Positions 44,134-53,164 of a stretch of 64,000 nt of DNA are shown here, piece after piece. Within the stretch, counting starts at the first letter, position 1. Each line of letters opens with the position of its first letter. The position numbers and the translations under genes were made by a program. This stretch comes from Terriglobales bacterium. GTDB taxonomy: Bacteria; Acidobacteriota; Terriglobia; Terriglobales; Acidobacteriaceae. Where the stretch lies: assembly GCA_025934735.1 (NCBI GenBank), contig JAICWP010000018.1, forward strand, positions 1 to 64,000, read 5' to 3'. Below the pieces are notes generated by a model. It worked only from the letters and a program-made list of their open reading frames with translations. It ran no database searches and had not been told where the DNA came from.

Positions 44134-44418
44134 TTATTCCCATGCAGCTTCGGTGCGACGAAAATGAGTGAGCACGCGCTCCAGTTCTTCATACGAGGTG
44201 CGGGCATCGGCGGCGGACTGGGCGCGATACTTGTAGGCCGTTTCCAGCAACTCGCCAAAATGATCGGCGATGCCGCCCATCGCCTCGTCGTAGGCGGGTG
44301 CCAGGGTGCTCAACTCGGCTGCCAGGTCCCCCAGCGTGAGGTTGCCCTGCTCGTACAAGCGTAGGTAGTGCAGCACGCTGGCCCGCACTTCCTGCACGGT
44401 ATTGTCCGGCGCCGGCAT
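44134..44418 (-). CDS. Small helical protein between CoA-transferase subunit genes
   Basis: The 94-residue protein is almost all helix (VQEVRASVLHYLRLYEQGNL and TSYEELERVLTHFRRTEA). It starts three bases after the subunit A stop, so it is surely co-transcribed and probably translated with it. No cysteine, signal or membrane segment is seen. The function is unknown; a role in assembling or regulating the transferase is an inference from position. Confidence 0.65.
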   Translation of the reverse strand: MPAPDNTVQEVRASVLHYLRLYEQGNLTLGDLAAELSTLAPAYDEAMGGIADHFGELLETAYKYRAQSAADARTSYEELERVLTHFRRTEAAWE

Positions 44419-44421
44419 AGC

Positions 44422-45117
44422 TCATGCTTTTCGCACAGTGCGCTTCTCAATGCGTTTCTCGTACAACTCGCCCTGAAAAATGCGTTTCACGAAAACACTG
44501 GGCGTGTGCACGGAATCGGGCTCCAGTTCCCCAACCTCCACCAACTGCTCGACCTCCGCAATGGTGACGCGCGCGGCCGTGGCCATCATGGGGCTGAAAT
44601 TGCGCGCGGTTTTGCGATATACCAGATTGCCCCACTTGTCGCCCTTCCAAGCTTTCACAAAAGCGTAATCGGCGCGCAGAGCCCGCTCCATCACGTAGGT
44701 GCGGCCATCGAAATCGCGAGTCTCCTTGTTCTCCGCCACCATGGTGCCTACCCCTGTAGGAGTGAAGAAGGCGGGAATGCCGGCGCCGGCGGCGCGAATG
44801 CGCTCGGAAAACGTTCCCTGGGGCACCAACTGCAGTTCGATCTTGCCGCTCAGCACCATTTGCTCCAGCAGCTTATTTTCGCCCACGTAGGTGCCGATGT
44901 GGCAGCGGATCTGCCCGGCGGCCAGCAGCAGGCCGACGCCAAAGCCGTCCACGCCGGCGTTGTTACTGATGGTGGTAAGGTTCTTCACACCTTTTTTGAC
45001 CAGCGCGCGGATCAGGTTCTCCGGGTTGCCGCACAGGCCGAAGCCGCCAATCATAATGCTGGCGCCGTCGGCGATGTCGCGCACCGCCTCCTCGGCGCTG
45101 GCCACCACTTTGTTCAT
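44422..45117 (-). CDS. scoA: 3-oxoacid CoA-transferase subunit A
   Basis: The 231-residue subunit has the CoA-binding motif IMIGGFGLCGNPENL near residue 21, ISNNAGVDGFGVGLLL, and FFTPTGVGTMVAENKE. It pairs with subunit B encoded 400 bases downstream to form the ketone-body type transferase, which links acetoacetate to acetyl-CoA metabolism. It begins the three-gene unit. Confidence 0.9.
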   Translation of the reverse strand: MNKVVASAEEAVRDIADGASIMIGGFGLCGNPENLIRALVKKGVKNLTTISNNAGVDGFGVGLLLAAGQIRCHIGTYVGENKLLEQMVLSGKIELQLVPQGTFSERIRAAGAGIPAFFTPTGVGTMVAENKETRDFDGRTYVMERALRADYAFVKAWKGDKWGNLVYRKTARNFSPMMATAARVTIAEVEQLVEVGELEPDSVHTPSVFVKRIFQGELYEKRIEKRTVRKA

Positions 45118-45259
45118 AAGAGGGGGATTCTACTTTCCGGCGTCAGTCAACGCAAACACAACCCCTTCACCACAAAGAATAAGAAGCTACACAAAGAAAA
45201 TTGACGATCTTCGATTGAGATTGATGAGTGTGCAGCGCACTCATCCTGAATTGTAATCA

Positions 45260-46129
45260 TCAATCCTTTGTGTCCTCTGTGGTTAAGGCTTTTCGAAAAT
45301 TATTGGCCAGGTCGAACTCGGCGGCCAAATCGCGAGTGCTGAGGTTCTCCCGCAGGTGGCCCAAACGCTGCTCCAACTGCAGCAGGGCCTCCTGGAGATT
45401 GCCGCGGTTAGTGAGCGCGATATCGCGCCACATGGCGTAAGGGCTGGCGGCGGTGCGCGTCATGTCCCGCAGTGCCGGCCCGGCAAGTTCGAGCGCCTGG
45501 GGATCATCGCTGAATTCCTCGGCTAAGCTGGCGGCCAGAGCGGTGGCGACCATCTGGGGCAGGTGGCTCAGCCAGGCGCAAAGGCGGTCATGCCGCTCCG
45601 GTTCCAGGGCGAGCACGCGCGCTCCGATGCCTGCAATCATTTCGAGGAAAGCGGCGGCCGCAGAAGAGGTCTCGCCCAGAGGCGTGGTGATCCAGGCCGC
45701 GCCGCGAAACAATTCAGCGTCGGCGTGCTCGATTCCGCCCTGCTCCCTTCCGGCCATGGGATGTCCGGGAAGAAAACGTTGCCCGGCCTGCTGGCCAAAA
45801 ACGGCTCGCGCCCGGTCCGCAATTTCCATCTTGGTGCTGCCCACATCCGTGAGCAGCGATTGCGGCGGGACGGTGGGACCAATGCGTTCGATCAGATCAA
45901 TGATGGAGCCTACCGGGGTGGCCAGCAGGATCACGTCGCTGCCACGGGCCGCCTCGGCAGGGTCGGCAAAGCCGGCGTCAATGGCGCCGCGTTCTCGCGC
46001 CTGCTGCAGCACCGGCTCGCGATCGCAGCCCATCATGCGGCTCGTGAAGCCAGCCTTCCGCACGGCCAATGCGAAAGAACCTCCGATCAGCCCGGTGCCG
46101 ATGACCGTGATTTGACGAATCGAGTTCAC
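45260..46129 (-). CDS. tyrA: Prephenate dehydrogenase
   Basis: The 289-residue enzyme oxidises prephenate to 4-hydroxyphenylpyruvate using NAD(P)+, the step to tyrosine. The Rossmann motif is VIGTGLIGGSFALAVRKAG. Further family motifs are TDVGSTKMEIADRAR, RFLPGHPMAGREQGGIEHA with the conserved histidine and arginine, and HLPQMVATALAASL. The GTG start overlaps the DAHP synthase stop as GTGA, so the two are translationally coupled. It is the last gene of the aromatic supraoperon. Confidence 0.92.
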   Translation of the reverse strand: MNSIRQITVIGTGLIGGSFALAVRKAGFTSRMMGCDREPVLQQARERGAIDAGFADPAEAARGSDVILLATPVGSIIDLIERIGPTVPPQSLLTDVGSTKMEIADRARAVFGQQAGQRFLPGHPMAGREQGGIEHADAELFRGAAWITTPLGETSSAAAAFLEMIAGIGARVLALEPERHDRLCAWLSHLPQMVATALAASLAEEFSDDPQALELAGPALRDMTRTAASPYAMWRDIALTNRGNLQEALLQLEQRLGHLRENLSTRDLAAEFDLANNFRKALTTEDTKD

Positions 46130-47145
46130 GCGATGGTGCGGCCTACGGCGGGAGCAATGATGCGCAGCTCGTCCATCAGCTTGCGGAACTGCTCGGGATA
46201 GAGCGACTGGGCGCCGTCAGAGAGGGCATGGTCGGCATCGTGGTGCACTTCGATGAGCAGCGCATCACAGCCCGCGGCGACGGCGGCGCGCGCCATGGGC
46301 GCAACTTTATCGCGGCGCCCAGTGCCATGCGAGGGATCGGCCGTCATGGGCAGGTGGGAAAGCTTGTGGATTATGGGAATAGCGGAAATATCCATGGTGT
46401 TGCGGGTGTAGGTTTCAAAAGTGCGAATTCCGCGCTCGCAGAGGATCACTTCATAATTGCCACCCGCCATGATGTATTCCGCCGAGAGCAGCAGCTCCTC
46501 CAGGGTGGCGGCGATGCCGCGCTTGAGCAGTACCGGCTTGCGCACTTTGCCGAGCTCGCGCAGCAGATTGAAATTCTGCATGTTGCGCGCGCCTACCTGC
46601 AGGATGTCCACGTAGGCCGCCATGACCGGGATCTGGGATATCTCCATGACCTCGCTGATCACCAGCAGCTTGAATTTGTCCCCAGCCTCGCGCAGCAGCT
46701 TGACCGCTTCTTCGCCCAGCCCCTGAAACGAATACGGAGAAGAGCGCGGCTTGAACGCGCCCCCGCGCAGCACCCGCGCGCCTGCGTTGGCGACCTGCTC
46801 GGCGGCTGCAAAGAGCTGCTCGCGCGATTCCACCGAGCATGGCCCCGCCATTACCACCACCTTGTTGCCGCCAATTTCCACGCCATTGGGCAGCTTGACG
46901 ATGGTGCCCTCCGGGCGGAAGCTGCGCCCCGCCAGCTTGTAAGGCGCACTTATCCGGTGCACCTGGTCCACGCCGCTGAGCAGCTCCAGTTCGCGAATAT
47001 CGAAGTCCGCGCGCGCGCCTACCGCCCCCAGCACCGTCTGGCGCACTCCGGTGCTGCGGTGCACTTCGAAGCCCATCTTCACCAGGTGCTCGATGACCTG
47101 CTGAATCTGTTCCTCGCTGGCCGATTCCTGCATGGCGACGATCAT
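46126..47145 (-). CDS. aroF: DAHP synthase (3-deoxy-7-phosphoheptulonate synthase), type I-beta with N-terminal ferredoxin-like domain
   Basis: The enzyme joins phosphoenolpyruvate and erythrose 4-phosphate at the start of the shikimate pathway. The 339-residue product starts MIVAMQES, followed by a ferredoxin-like regulatory domain to about residue 75 as in the Thermotoga enzyme. The barrel has VVMAGPCSVESREQ, LRGGAFKPRSSPYSFQGLG, ILCERGIRTFE and DPSHGTGRRD. The N-terminal domain implies feedback control by tyrosine or similar. The ATG at 47145 is chosen by homology; the frame is open upstream to 47217 without family match. Confidence 0.93.
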   Translation of the reverse strand: MIVAMQESASEEQIQQVIEHLVKMGFEVHRSTGVRQTVLGAVGARADFDIRELELLSGVDQVHRISAPYKLAGRSFRPEGTIVKLPNGVEIGGNKVVVMAGPCSVESREQLFAAAEQVANAGARVLRGGAFKPRSSPYSFQGLGEEAVKLLREAGDKFKLLVISEVMEISQIPVMAAYVDILQVGARNMQNFNLLRELGKVRKPVLLKRGIAATLEELLLSAEYIMAGGNYEVILCERGIRTFETYTRNTMDISAIPIIHKLSHLPMTADPSHGTGRRDKVAPMARAAVAAGCDALLIEVHHDADHALSDGAQSLYPEQFRKLMDELRIIAPAVGRTIA

Positions 47146-47260
47146 AGGTAGCTGATTAGCTGCCAACAGTTGGCTGTCGGCCTTTGGCATTAGCTCTTGG
47201 CTCCGCATTAGCGCCACGATCAGAAGCTAAGAGCCAAAAGCTGGAGCCAACCGCTGTTTC

Positions 47261-47581
47261 TCAGTCATTTACCTCCGATTCCAGTTCGGTATCGCCGGGC
47301 GCGGTGCTCCCCTCCGGCACAATCTCCTCTTTCTGAATTTTGCGCATGACGTCAATCAGGCGCTCATAAACCGCGATCAGGTCCTGATGATTGAGCGGCC
47401 CCTGGTTCAATTGGCGCACATTGTCAAAGATGATCTTCTCCCGCTCCGGTTCGTAAATTGGCAGGTTGGTGTTGCGCTTCAGGCGGCCGATGGCGCGCGC
47501 CGCCTCCGCCCGCTGGTTGATCAGTTCCACCAGCTTGCGGTCAATCTCGTCAATTTTCTTGCGCCACTCAGCTATGTCCAT
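47261..47581 (-). CDS. Chorismate mutase (AroQ type)
   Basis: The 106-residue helical enzyme converts chorismate to prephenate. DIAEWRKKIDEIDRKLVELINQR carries the N-terminal helix with the active-site arginine, followed by AIGRLKRNTNLPIYEPERE with lysine and the glutamate region, and VYERLIDVMRKIQKEE. It is a stand-alone mutase placed between trpA and the DAHP synthase gene. The ATG at 47581 is chosen because the fold starts there. Confidence 0.9.
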   Translation of the reverse strand: MDIAEWRKKIDEIDRKLVELINQRAEAARAIGRLKRNTNLPIYEPEREKIIFDNVRQLNQGPLNHQDLIAVYERLIDVMRKIQKEEIVPEGSTAPGDTELESEVND

Positions 47582-47621
47582 GACGGTCAAAGAATAGTAA
47601 GCGAAGCCGGGCAATTTGTAA

Positions 47622-48419
47622 TCAGGCGGGCGTGGCCGAGGTGCGCCGGTGCGCCGCGCGGCTGCCGCCTAGCAAGCCGGAAACGAACTCCCGCACCGCG
47701 GCCGCTTCCCGGCCTGGGTTGCGCTCTATGGTGTGCACGATGGCGCTGCCCACTACCGCGGCATCCGCATATTCGCCCACTGCGGCACATTGCTGCGCCG
47801 TGGAAATGCCAAATCCCACGGCGACGGGCAAGCGAGTGTATCTTCGCAGGCGCCGCACCAGTTCGCGCGCATCCTGAGGAGCCTGGTCGCGCTCGCCGGT
47901 CACGCCGGTGCGCGACACGGCGTAAACGAAGCCGGCAGAAGCCTCCGCAATCTGCTTCAGCCGGCCATCGGTGCTGGTGGGGGCCGCCAGAAATACAGTT
48001 GCCAGCCCCCGCGCACGCATGGCCCTCAGGTAAGCGCCCGCTTCCTCCACCGGAAGATCGATGACCAAGGCGCCATCGAGCCCCGCCTTAGCGGCGGCAT
48101 CACAAAAGCGCTCCAGGCCGAACTGCAGGAGCGGGTTGAGATAGGAAAAAACGATCATGCCGGCGTTGGTTTGGCGGCGCAGGTCGCCGGCTAATTGCAG
48201 GACGTCAGCGAGGCTGGTGCGATGGCGGAGGGCACGTTCGCTGGCCCGCTGGATTACGGGACCGTCGGCCACCGGGTCGCTGAAGGGCACTCCTAACTCG
48301 AGCACCGCGGCGCCCGCTTCCACCGCGGCCAGTGCCACTTCGCGGGTGGTGGCCAGGTCGGGATCGCCGCAGGTCAGATAGGCGACGAGGGCCGGACGAG
48401 CTGAAAAGGTGAGCGGCAT
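47622..48419 (-). CDS. trpA: Tryptophan synthase alpha chain
   Basis: The 265-residue TIM barrel cleaves indole-3-glycerol phosphate to indole. It has LVAYLTCGDPD, VLELGVPFSDPVADGPVIQRA with the catalytic glutamate and aspartate region, and GVTGERDQAP in loop 6. The phosphate-binding GFGIS is followed by VGSAIV. It works in complex with TrpB encoded 100 bases upstream. Confidence 0.95.
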   Translation of the reverse strand: MPLTFSARPALVAYLTCGDPDLATTREVALAAVEAGAAVLELGVPFSDPVADGPVIQRASERALRHRTSLADVLQLAGDLRRQTNAGMIVFSYLNPLLQFGLERFCDAAAKAGLDGALVIDLPVEEAGAYLRAMRARGLATVFLAAPTSTDGRLKQIAEASAGFVYAVSRTGVTGERDQAPQDARELVRRLRRYTRLPVAVGFGISTAQQCAAVGEYADAAVVGSAIVHTIERNPGREAAAVREFVSGLLGGSRAAHRRTSATPA

Positions 48420-48519
48420 CGGATATTGTTAATTTAACTATTTGTAATTGGCAATTTGAGACCCGCGAGCAAACCGCGCAACAACCCACAGCACCCAGCG
48501 AAGTTTACAACTCACATAA

Positions 48520-49749
48520 TTACAAATTTTTCAGGTGTTCCCGCAGGATGCCCATATCCTTGTCGCCCCGGCCGGAGATGTTAACGATCATCACTTCGGA
48601 GCGCTTCATTTTGGGTGCGCGCTTGATGCATTCCGCTACCGCGTGCGCCGATTCCAGCGCGGGAATGATCCCCTCGGTGCGGGCCAGCACGGAGCAGGCT
48701 TCCAGCGCTTCCGTATCGGATGCGGAAACATATTCCGCGCGACCGCTCTCCTTAAGCCAGGCATGCTCCGGACCAACGCCCGGGTAATCGAGTCCGGCAG
48801 AAACCGAGTGCGTGGTAGCGATCTGCCCCGCCGCATCCTGCAGCACGTAAGAATAAGTTCCCTGCAGGACGCCGGGGGCTCCGCCGTGAAAACGCGCCGC
48901 GTGCTCTCCCAAGCCGGTGCCCCGGCCTCCGGCTTCGACGCCGATCAAGCGCACGCCGCGATCAGCCAGGAACGCGCTGAAAATGCCGATAGCGTTCGAC
49001 CCGCCCCCCACGCAGGCAATCACCGCAGCGGGCAGCTTGCCGGCCTGCTTGCGCACCTGGGCGCGGGCCTCGCGTCCGGTCACCGAATGAAAATCGCGCA
49101 CCATCTGCGGATAAGGATGCGCGCCCAGGACGCTGCCCAACAGGTAGTGGGTGGTACGCACGTTGGTGACCCAGTCGCGCATGGCTTCGTTGATGGCGTC
49201 CTTGAGGGTGCGAGAGCCCGCCTCCACGCTCCGCACTTCGGCGCCCAGCAGGCGCATGCGGAAAACGTTGAGTTCCTGGCGGCGCATGTCTTCCGCGCCC
49301 ATGTACACCACGCACTGGAAGCCGAGCAGGGCGCAGACCGTGGCCGTGGCCACGCCGTGCTGGCCGGCGCCGGTTTCGGCGATCACGCGCTGCTTGCCCA
49401 TGCGCCGCGTAAGCAGCGCCTGCCCCAGGCAGTTGTTGATTTTGTGCGCGCCGGTATGCAGCAGGTCTTCACGCTTCAGGTAGATCCGCGCGCCGCCGAG
49501 TTTTTCCGTGAGCCGGCGGGCGAAGAACAGAGGAGTGGGGCGGCCCGCGTAGTGGCGCAGCAGGCCGCTGAATTCCTCCTGAAATTTTTTATCGCGCCGC
49601 GCCTCGCGATAGACGCGCTCCAGTTCTTCCAGGGCGGCCATCAGCGTTTCAGGAACATAACAGCCGCCAAAGGGCCCGAAACGGCCCGGAACGGCGATCT
49701 TCCCCGGCGTGCCAAAAGGCTTCTTGCGCGAGATGGTGGTGGTCGCCAC
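48520..49749 (-). CDS. trpB: Tryptophan synthase beta chain
   Basis: The 409-residue PLP enzyme condenses indole and serine. Key parts are [16 protein letters not shown] near the N terminus, [19 protein letters not shown] with the PLP lysine, [13 protein letters not shown], and [10 protein letters not shown] for the cofactor phosphate. It starts with GTG 18 bases after trpF, so it is co-transcribed. It is the TrpB1-type chain paired with TrpA. Confidence 0.95.
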   Translation of the reverse strand: MATTTISRKKPFGTPGKIAVPGRFGPFGGCYVPETLMAALEELERVYREARRDKKFQEEFSGLLRHYAGRPTPLFFARRLTEKLGGARIYLKREDLLHTGAHKINNCLGQALLTRRMGKQRVIAETGAGQHGVATATVCALLGFQCVVYMGAEDMRRQELNVFRMRLLGAEVRSVEAGSRTLKDAINEAMRDWVTNVRTTHYLLGSVLGAHPYPQMVRDFHSVTGREARAQVRKQAGKLPAAVIACVGGGSNAIGIFSAFLADRGVRLIGVEAGGRGTGLGEHAARFHGGAPGVLQGTYSYVLQDAAGQIATTHSVSAGLDYPGVGPEHAWLKESGRAEYVSASDTEALEACSVLARTEGIIPALESAHAVAECIKRAPKMKRSEVMIVNISGRGDKDMGILREHLKNL

Positions 49750-49767
49750 GTTCTTCAGACGCGAAAT

Positions 49768-50481
49768 CTACTTCCGAGTTACAGCATTCTCCTGGCGCAG
49801 CGGTACGGTGACAGATTCGGCTCCGTGCACCGCGGCAATGAACGCCCGCAACTTTGCCGGATCCTTTTTCCCTGGAGCCTGTTCCACTCCTGAGACCACG
49901 TCCACGCCCCAGGGATGGAAAATCTGCAAAGCCTTGCCAACATTCTCCGGATTGAGGCCGCCGGCGATCACCAAGGGAAATTTCTTTGCCAGCAACCGCG
50001 TCATGGGCGCCGCCTCCTGCCAATCGAAGGGAAGGCCGGCTCCTCCACGCTTGCCCTTGGCTCCGGAATCGAGCAGCAGGCCACTGAAAACCGCGGCAGC
50101 GCCTTCCGCCGCGGCGACCGCAAAAGTCTTGCCTTTGGCTTCGCCAACTTCACGCAGGGAAACGGCTTTCAGCAGCCGCAGCTTCGGCCTCGCCTCCTGC
50201 AGCAACCGCTGCCCGAACGACCGATCCTCGTCACCGTGCAACTGCACGCCGGTAAGCCCCGCCTTCTCCACGGTATCGAGCACCAGTTCCACGGTTTGAT
50301 TCACGAACACGCCGATCTTCTCCATCGCAGCCGGTAACGCAGCCGTGATCCTGGCGGCATCGCGCGGACTGATGCGGCGGGGGCTGGGCGCAAAGACGAA
50401 GCCGAGTGCGTCCGCACCCGCCTCCACCGAGGCCAGCGCGTCTTCAACATTCGTGGTGCCGCAAATCTTGATCCAAGTCAT
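49768..50481 (-). CDS. trpF: Phosphoribosylanthranilate isomerase
   Basis: The 237-residue barrel carries out the Amadori rearrangement in tryptophan synthesis. It begins WIKICGTTNVEDA, with the catalytic cysteine, then GADALGFVFAPSPR and GVQLHGDE. The catalytic aspartate region LLLDSGAKGKRGGAG and the phosphate loop VIAGGLNPENV follow. It lies 51 bases after trpC. Confidence 0.93.
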   Translation of the reverse strand: MTWIKICGTTNVEDALASVEAGADALGFVFAPSPRRISPRDAARITAALPAAMEKIGVFVNQTVELVLDTVEKAGLTGVQLHGDEDRSFGQRLLQEARPKLRLLKAVSLREVGEAKGKTFAVAAAEGAAAVFSGLLLDSGAKGKRGGAGLPFDWQEAAPMTRLLAKKFPLVIAGGLNPENVGKALQIFHPWGVDVVSGVEQAPGKKDPAKLRAFIAAVHGAESVTVPLRQENAVTRK

Positions 50482-50532
50482 AGAGAGCAGTTGCCAGTGG
50501 CCTGCTTTGCGCTGGTGTCGTCCTGAGGGGCT

Positions 50533-51372
50533 TCAGCCGCGAAGGATCTCGCGCGCACTCCGCGCGATTTTTTTTCCTGAACACCCGCTCTGCGCCAGCA
50601 ACTCCCGCAGCGCGTCGCCGGGATGAGGCGCCTTCATCAGAGACTCGCCGACCAGAAACGCCTGATACCCCGCCGCACGCAGTTCCTGAATATCTTTTCC
50701 AGAATGAATACCGCTTTCCGCGACCGACAGCACACTCACCGGAATCATGCTGGCCAGGCGCAGCGGCGTTTGCAAATCAACATCAAAGGTGCGCAGGTTG
50801 CGGCTATTGACGCCGATGATCTCGCATCCAGCGGACAAGGCCCGCCGCAACTCGCTCTCGTCATGCACCTCCCAAAGCACGTCCAGGCTCAGGCGGCGAG
50901 CGCCGGCGTGTAGGTTGCGGAGTTCGGAATCCGTGAGCGCCGCCACGATCAGCAGTACCGCATCAGCGGAGTGGGCGCGCGATTCCAGCAACTGGAACTC
51001 GTCGACGATAAAGTCCTTCCGCAAGCAAGGCACCGGAGCGCTGGCCGAAGCCGCACGCAGGTTGCCCAGCGATCCCTGGAAGAACTCTTCATCAGTCAGG
51101 ACGGAGAGCGCCGCCGCTCCGGCAGCCTGCAACTCGGCAGCCAATTGCGCAGCATGGAAATCGGCGCGAATGGTGCCGCGCGAAGGCGAGGCTTTCTTCA
51201 ATTCCGCAATCACCGCGGTCGCAGAGCGCGCCACATCCCGGAGTTGCTTTCCGAACCCACGCGGGATGTGCGCCTCCGCCTGCCGCTCCAATTGGCGCAG
51301 GTCCGCTTCGGCTTTGGCGCGAGCAACACGCCTGCGGGTGGCGGCCAGAATGGAATCCAGGGTAGCCAACAT
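50533..51372 (-). CDS. trpC: Indole-3-glycerol phosphate synthase
   Basis: The 279-residue barrel forms indole-3-glycerol phosphate. ELKKASPSRGTIR holds the catalytic lysine, CLRKDFIVDEFQLLES the next conserved lysine, and GVNSRNLRTFDVDL and VAESGIHSGKD the later active-site elements. It is the first gene of the operon. The ATG has no ribosome binding site and lies 11 bases from a TATAAT box, so the transcript may be leaderless. Confidence 0.94.
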   Translation of the reverse strand: MLATLDSILAATRRRVARAKAEADLRQLERQAEAHIPRGFGKQLRDVARSATAVIAELKKASPSRGTIRADFHAAQLAAELQAAGAAALSVLTDEEFFQGSLGNLRAASASAPVPCLRKDFIVDEFQLLESRAHSADAVLLIVAALTDSELRNLHAGARRLSLDVLWEVHDESELRRALSAGCEIIGVNSRNLRTFDVDLQTPLRLASMIPVSVLSVAESGIHSGKDIQELRAAGYQAFLVGESLMKAPHPGDALRELLAQSGCSGKKIARSAREILRG

Positions 51373-51383
51373 GGATAGGTTCG

Positions 51384-51389
51384 ATTATA
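51384..51389 (-). promoter_or_regulatory. Candidate -10 box of the aromatic supraoperon
   Basis: A perfect TATAAT on the minus strand lies 11 bases before the trpC ATG. No good -35 match is seen at 17-18 bases. Transcription would begin about five bases from the ATG. Confidence 0.4.
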
Positions 51390-51502
51390 CGATCTGGGGC
51401 TGCTGGCCTGCACTGAAGGAGGCAGTGGCAATTTCCCGCAAGTCGTGGAACCGCCGGCCCGATCGCACATCTAACTGACAGTACCAGACAGGATAGGCAA
51501 AC

Positions 51503-52495
51503 GTGCAAAGTCAAAACATTCAAGTCACTCCGTACGCAATAGACCAGGAAGCGATCAGGCGCGCGGAACACCTCATTCGAAAACACATTCGGCGGACGCC
51601 GGTGTTGGAACTGGAGGGAAGCGACTTCGGCTTGAACGGCAGTGCCTTGGTTCTGAAGCTGGAACTGCTGCAGCACTCCGGCTCCTTCAAGGCGCGGGGA
51701 GCGTTTACCAATCTGCTCATGCGCAAGGTGCCCACGGTGGGGGTGGTGGCCGCTTCGGGCGGCAATCATGGAGCGGCGGTGGCATTTGCCGCCATGAAGC
51801 TGACGATTCCGGCAAAGATTTTTGTGCCCACGGTATGCTCCCCGGCAAAAATGGACCGCATTCGCGGGTACGGGGCCGACCTGGTAATTACCGGCGAGCG
51901 CTATGCCGATGCCCTCGCGGCCAGTAAGGCCTGGACCCAGGAATCTGGCGCCCTGCCCATTCACGCCTACGACCAGCCAGAAACGCTGCTGGGCCAGGGA
52001 ACCGTGGGATTGGAATTGGAGGGCCAGGCGCCTCCACTGGATACGCTGCTGGTCGCAGTGGGCGGTGGCGGGCTAATCGGCGGCATAGCAGCGTGGTATT
52101 GCGGCCGAACCCGCGTTATCGGCGTGGAACCCGAAGCCGCTCCCACGCTTTATCGGGCCCTCGAGGCGGGCCGGCCGGTGGACGCGGAGGCTGGCGGAGT
52201 TGCCGCCGATTCCCTGGCGCCCCGGCGGGTAGGTGAACTCATGTTCCCCATCGCGCAGAAGTATGTTGAACGTGTCCTGCTGGTGCCGGATGCCGCCATT
52301 CTGCGGGCACAGGCGGCGCTATGGGACGTGCTGCGCGTGGTCGCCGAACCCGGCGGCGCCGCCGCTCTAGCTGTGCTCCTTTCCGGCGGGTACAAACCCC
52401 AGCCAGGAGAACGCGTTGGCGTACTGGTCTGCGGCGGCAACACTACGGCTGTGGACTTCACCCTGTTGAGCAAACCTGACTGTTCAGCAAAGTAG
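51503..52495 (+). CDS. Threonine/serine dehydratase-like PLP enzyme
   Basis: The 330-residue fold-type II enzyme has QHSGSFKARGAF with the PLP lysine, ASGGNHGAAVAFAA, and VGGGGLIGG for the cofactor phosphate. It deaminates threonine or serine, or racemises serine; the regulatory C-terminal domain of biosynthetic IlvA is absent, so it is a catabolic or racemase type. It starts at GTG behind GGATAGG and is divergent from trpC. Confidence 0.87.
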   Translation: MQSQNIQVTPYAIDQEAIRRAEHLIRKHIRRTPVLELEGSDFGLNGSALVLKLELLQHSGSFKARGAFTNLLMRKVPTVGVVAASGGNHGAAVAFAAMKLTIPAKIFVPTVCSPAKMDRIRGYGADLVITGERYADALAASKAWTQESGALPIHAYDQPETLLGQGTVGLELEGQAPPLDTLLVAVGGGGLIGGIAAWYCGRTRVIGVEPEAAPTLYRALEAGRPVDAEAGGVAADSLAPRRVGELMFPIAQKYVERVLLVPDAAILRAQAALWDVLRVVAEPGGAAALAVLLSGGYKPQPGERVGVLVCGGNTTAVDFTLLSKPDCSAK

Positions 52496-52513
52496 CGGCT
52501 TCGACATAGGAAC

Positions 52514-53164
52514 TTAGGCCGCTTTGAACTGGCCCTGGGTCTTCGCCTTTTTTTTCTTATAGCGCCGCCAGAAGTAGATTCCCAGCACCGCAATTCCGAC
52601 CATCATGGCGAGGTCGGCCTTCTCGAAAAAATCCACTAGGCTGCTGAACTCGTGGCCGAAAGCATAGCCGAGCAGCACGATACCCGTCACCCAGGTGGCG
52701 GCGCCCAGAAAATTGAACAAGGCAAAGCGCCTCCAGTCCATGCGCAGAACTCCGGCCAGTGGACCGGCGAGCGTGCGCAGTCCCCAGATGAACCGGGCAA
52801 TGTAAATGGTGAGGTCTCCCCGGCGTTTAATGAGGTGCTCACCGGCGGCAATATCCTCATCGTCCAGGTGGAAGATGTGTTTCCATTTGTTCAGAAAGCG
52901 GCGGCCCAGGGTGCGGCCGGCCCAATAACCCAGGTTGTCGCCGAAGGTGGCAGCCGCTACTCCAGCCACAATGATCCAGACATAGTGAAAATGTTGCTGC
53001 CTGAAGGCCAGAAAGCTGGCGAAGATGAGGATGGTTTCCCCGGGAAGAGGCACACCGGCATTTTCCCCCAGCAGCCCCACAACAATGGCCCAGTATCCCC
53101 AGGCGAGAAGGTAAGGCAATAATATACTTGACAAATCAGACGTGCTTTCGTATGCTTTACCCAT
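52514..53164 (-). CDS. DedA-family membrane protein, 5' end replaced by an insertion element
   Basis: The body is a normal DedA protein: WGYWAIVVGLLGENAGVPLPGE, GDNLGYWAGRTLGRRFL, RFIWGLRTLAGPLAGVL and a lysine-rich C terminus, with about four to five membrane segments. DedA proteins act in membrane lipid and polarity homeostasis. An IS1595-like element is inserted at its codon 12. The present frame uses an ATG at 53164 inside the element; 16 element-encoded residues and one hybrid codon are then joined in frame to native YLLAWGYW. No ribosome binding site precedes that ATG, so expression is doubtful. The native start is found on the far side at 55403. Confidence 0.85.
   Translation of the reverse strand: MGKAYESTSDLSSILLPYLLAWGYWAIVVGLLGENAGVPLPGETILIFASFLAFRQQHFHYVWIIVAGVAAATFGDNLGYWAGRTLGRRFLNKWKHIFHLDDEDIAAGEHLIKRRGDLTIYIARFIWGLRTLAGPLAGVLRMDWRRFALFNFLGAATWVTGIVLLGYAFGHEFSSLVDFFEKADLAMMVGIAVLGIYFWRRYKKKKAKTQGQFKAA
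53107..53114. repeat. Target-site duplication GAAGGTAA, left copy
   Basis: The eight bases directly outside the left terminal repeat equal those outside the right one at 55367-55374. Eight bases is the length typical of IS1595-family insertion. Confidence 0.95.
53115..53137 (+). repeat. Left terminal inverted repeat
   Basis: GGCAATAATATACTTG followed by ACAAATC. It differs from the right repeat at two positions only and contains the -35 box of the transposase-side promoter. Confidence 0.93.
53128..53156 (+). promoter_or_regulatory. Promoter of the element's plus-strand genes, probably leaderless
   Basis: A perfect TTGACA (53128-53133), a 17-base spacer and TATGCT (53151-53156) are seen. The expected start point, about seven bases on, is the A of the ATG at 53163, so the mRNA would be leaderless. 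The -35 box lies inside the terminal repeat, where a bound transposase could repress it. Confidence 0.65.

Noticed and set aside
48535-49893. Antisense frame of about 450 codons opposite trpB
   Set aside because: trpB is unmistakable on the minus strand, and the opposite frame has shadow composition.
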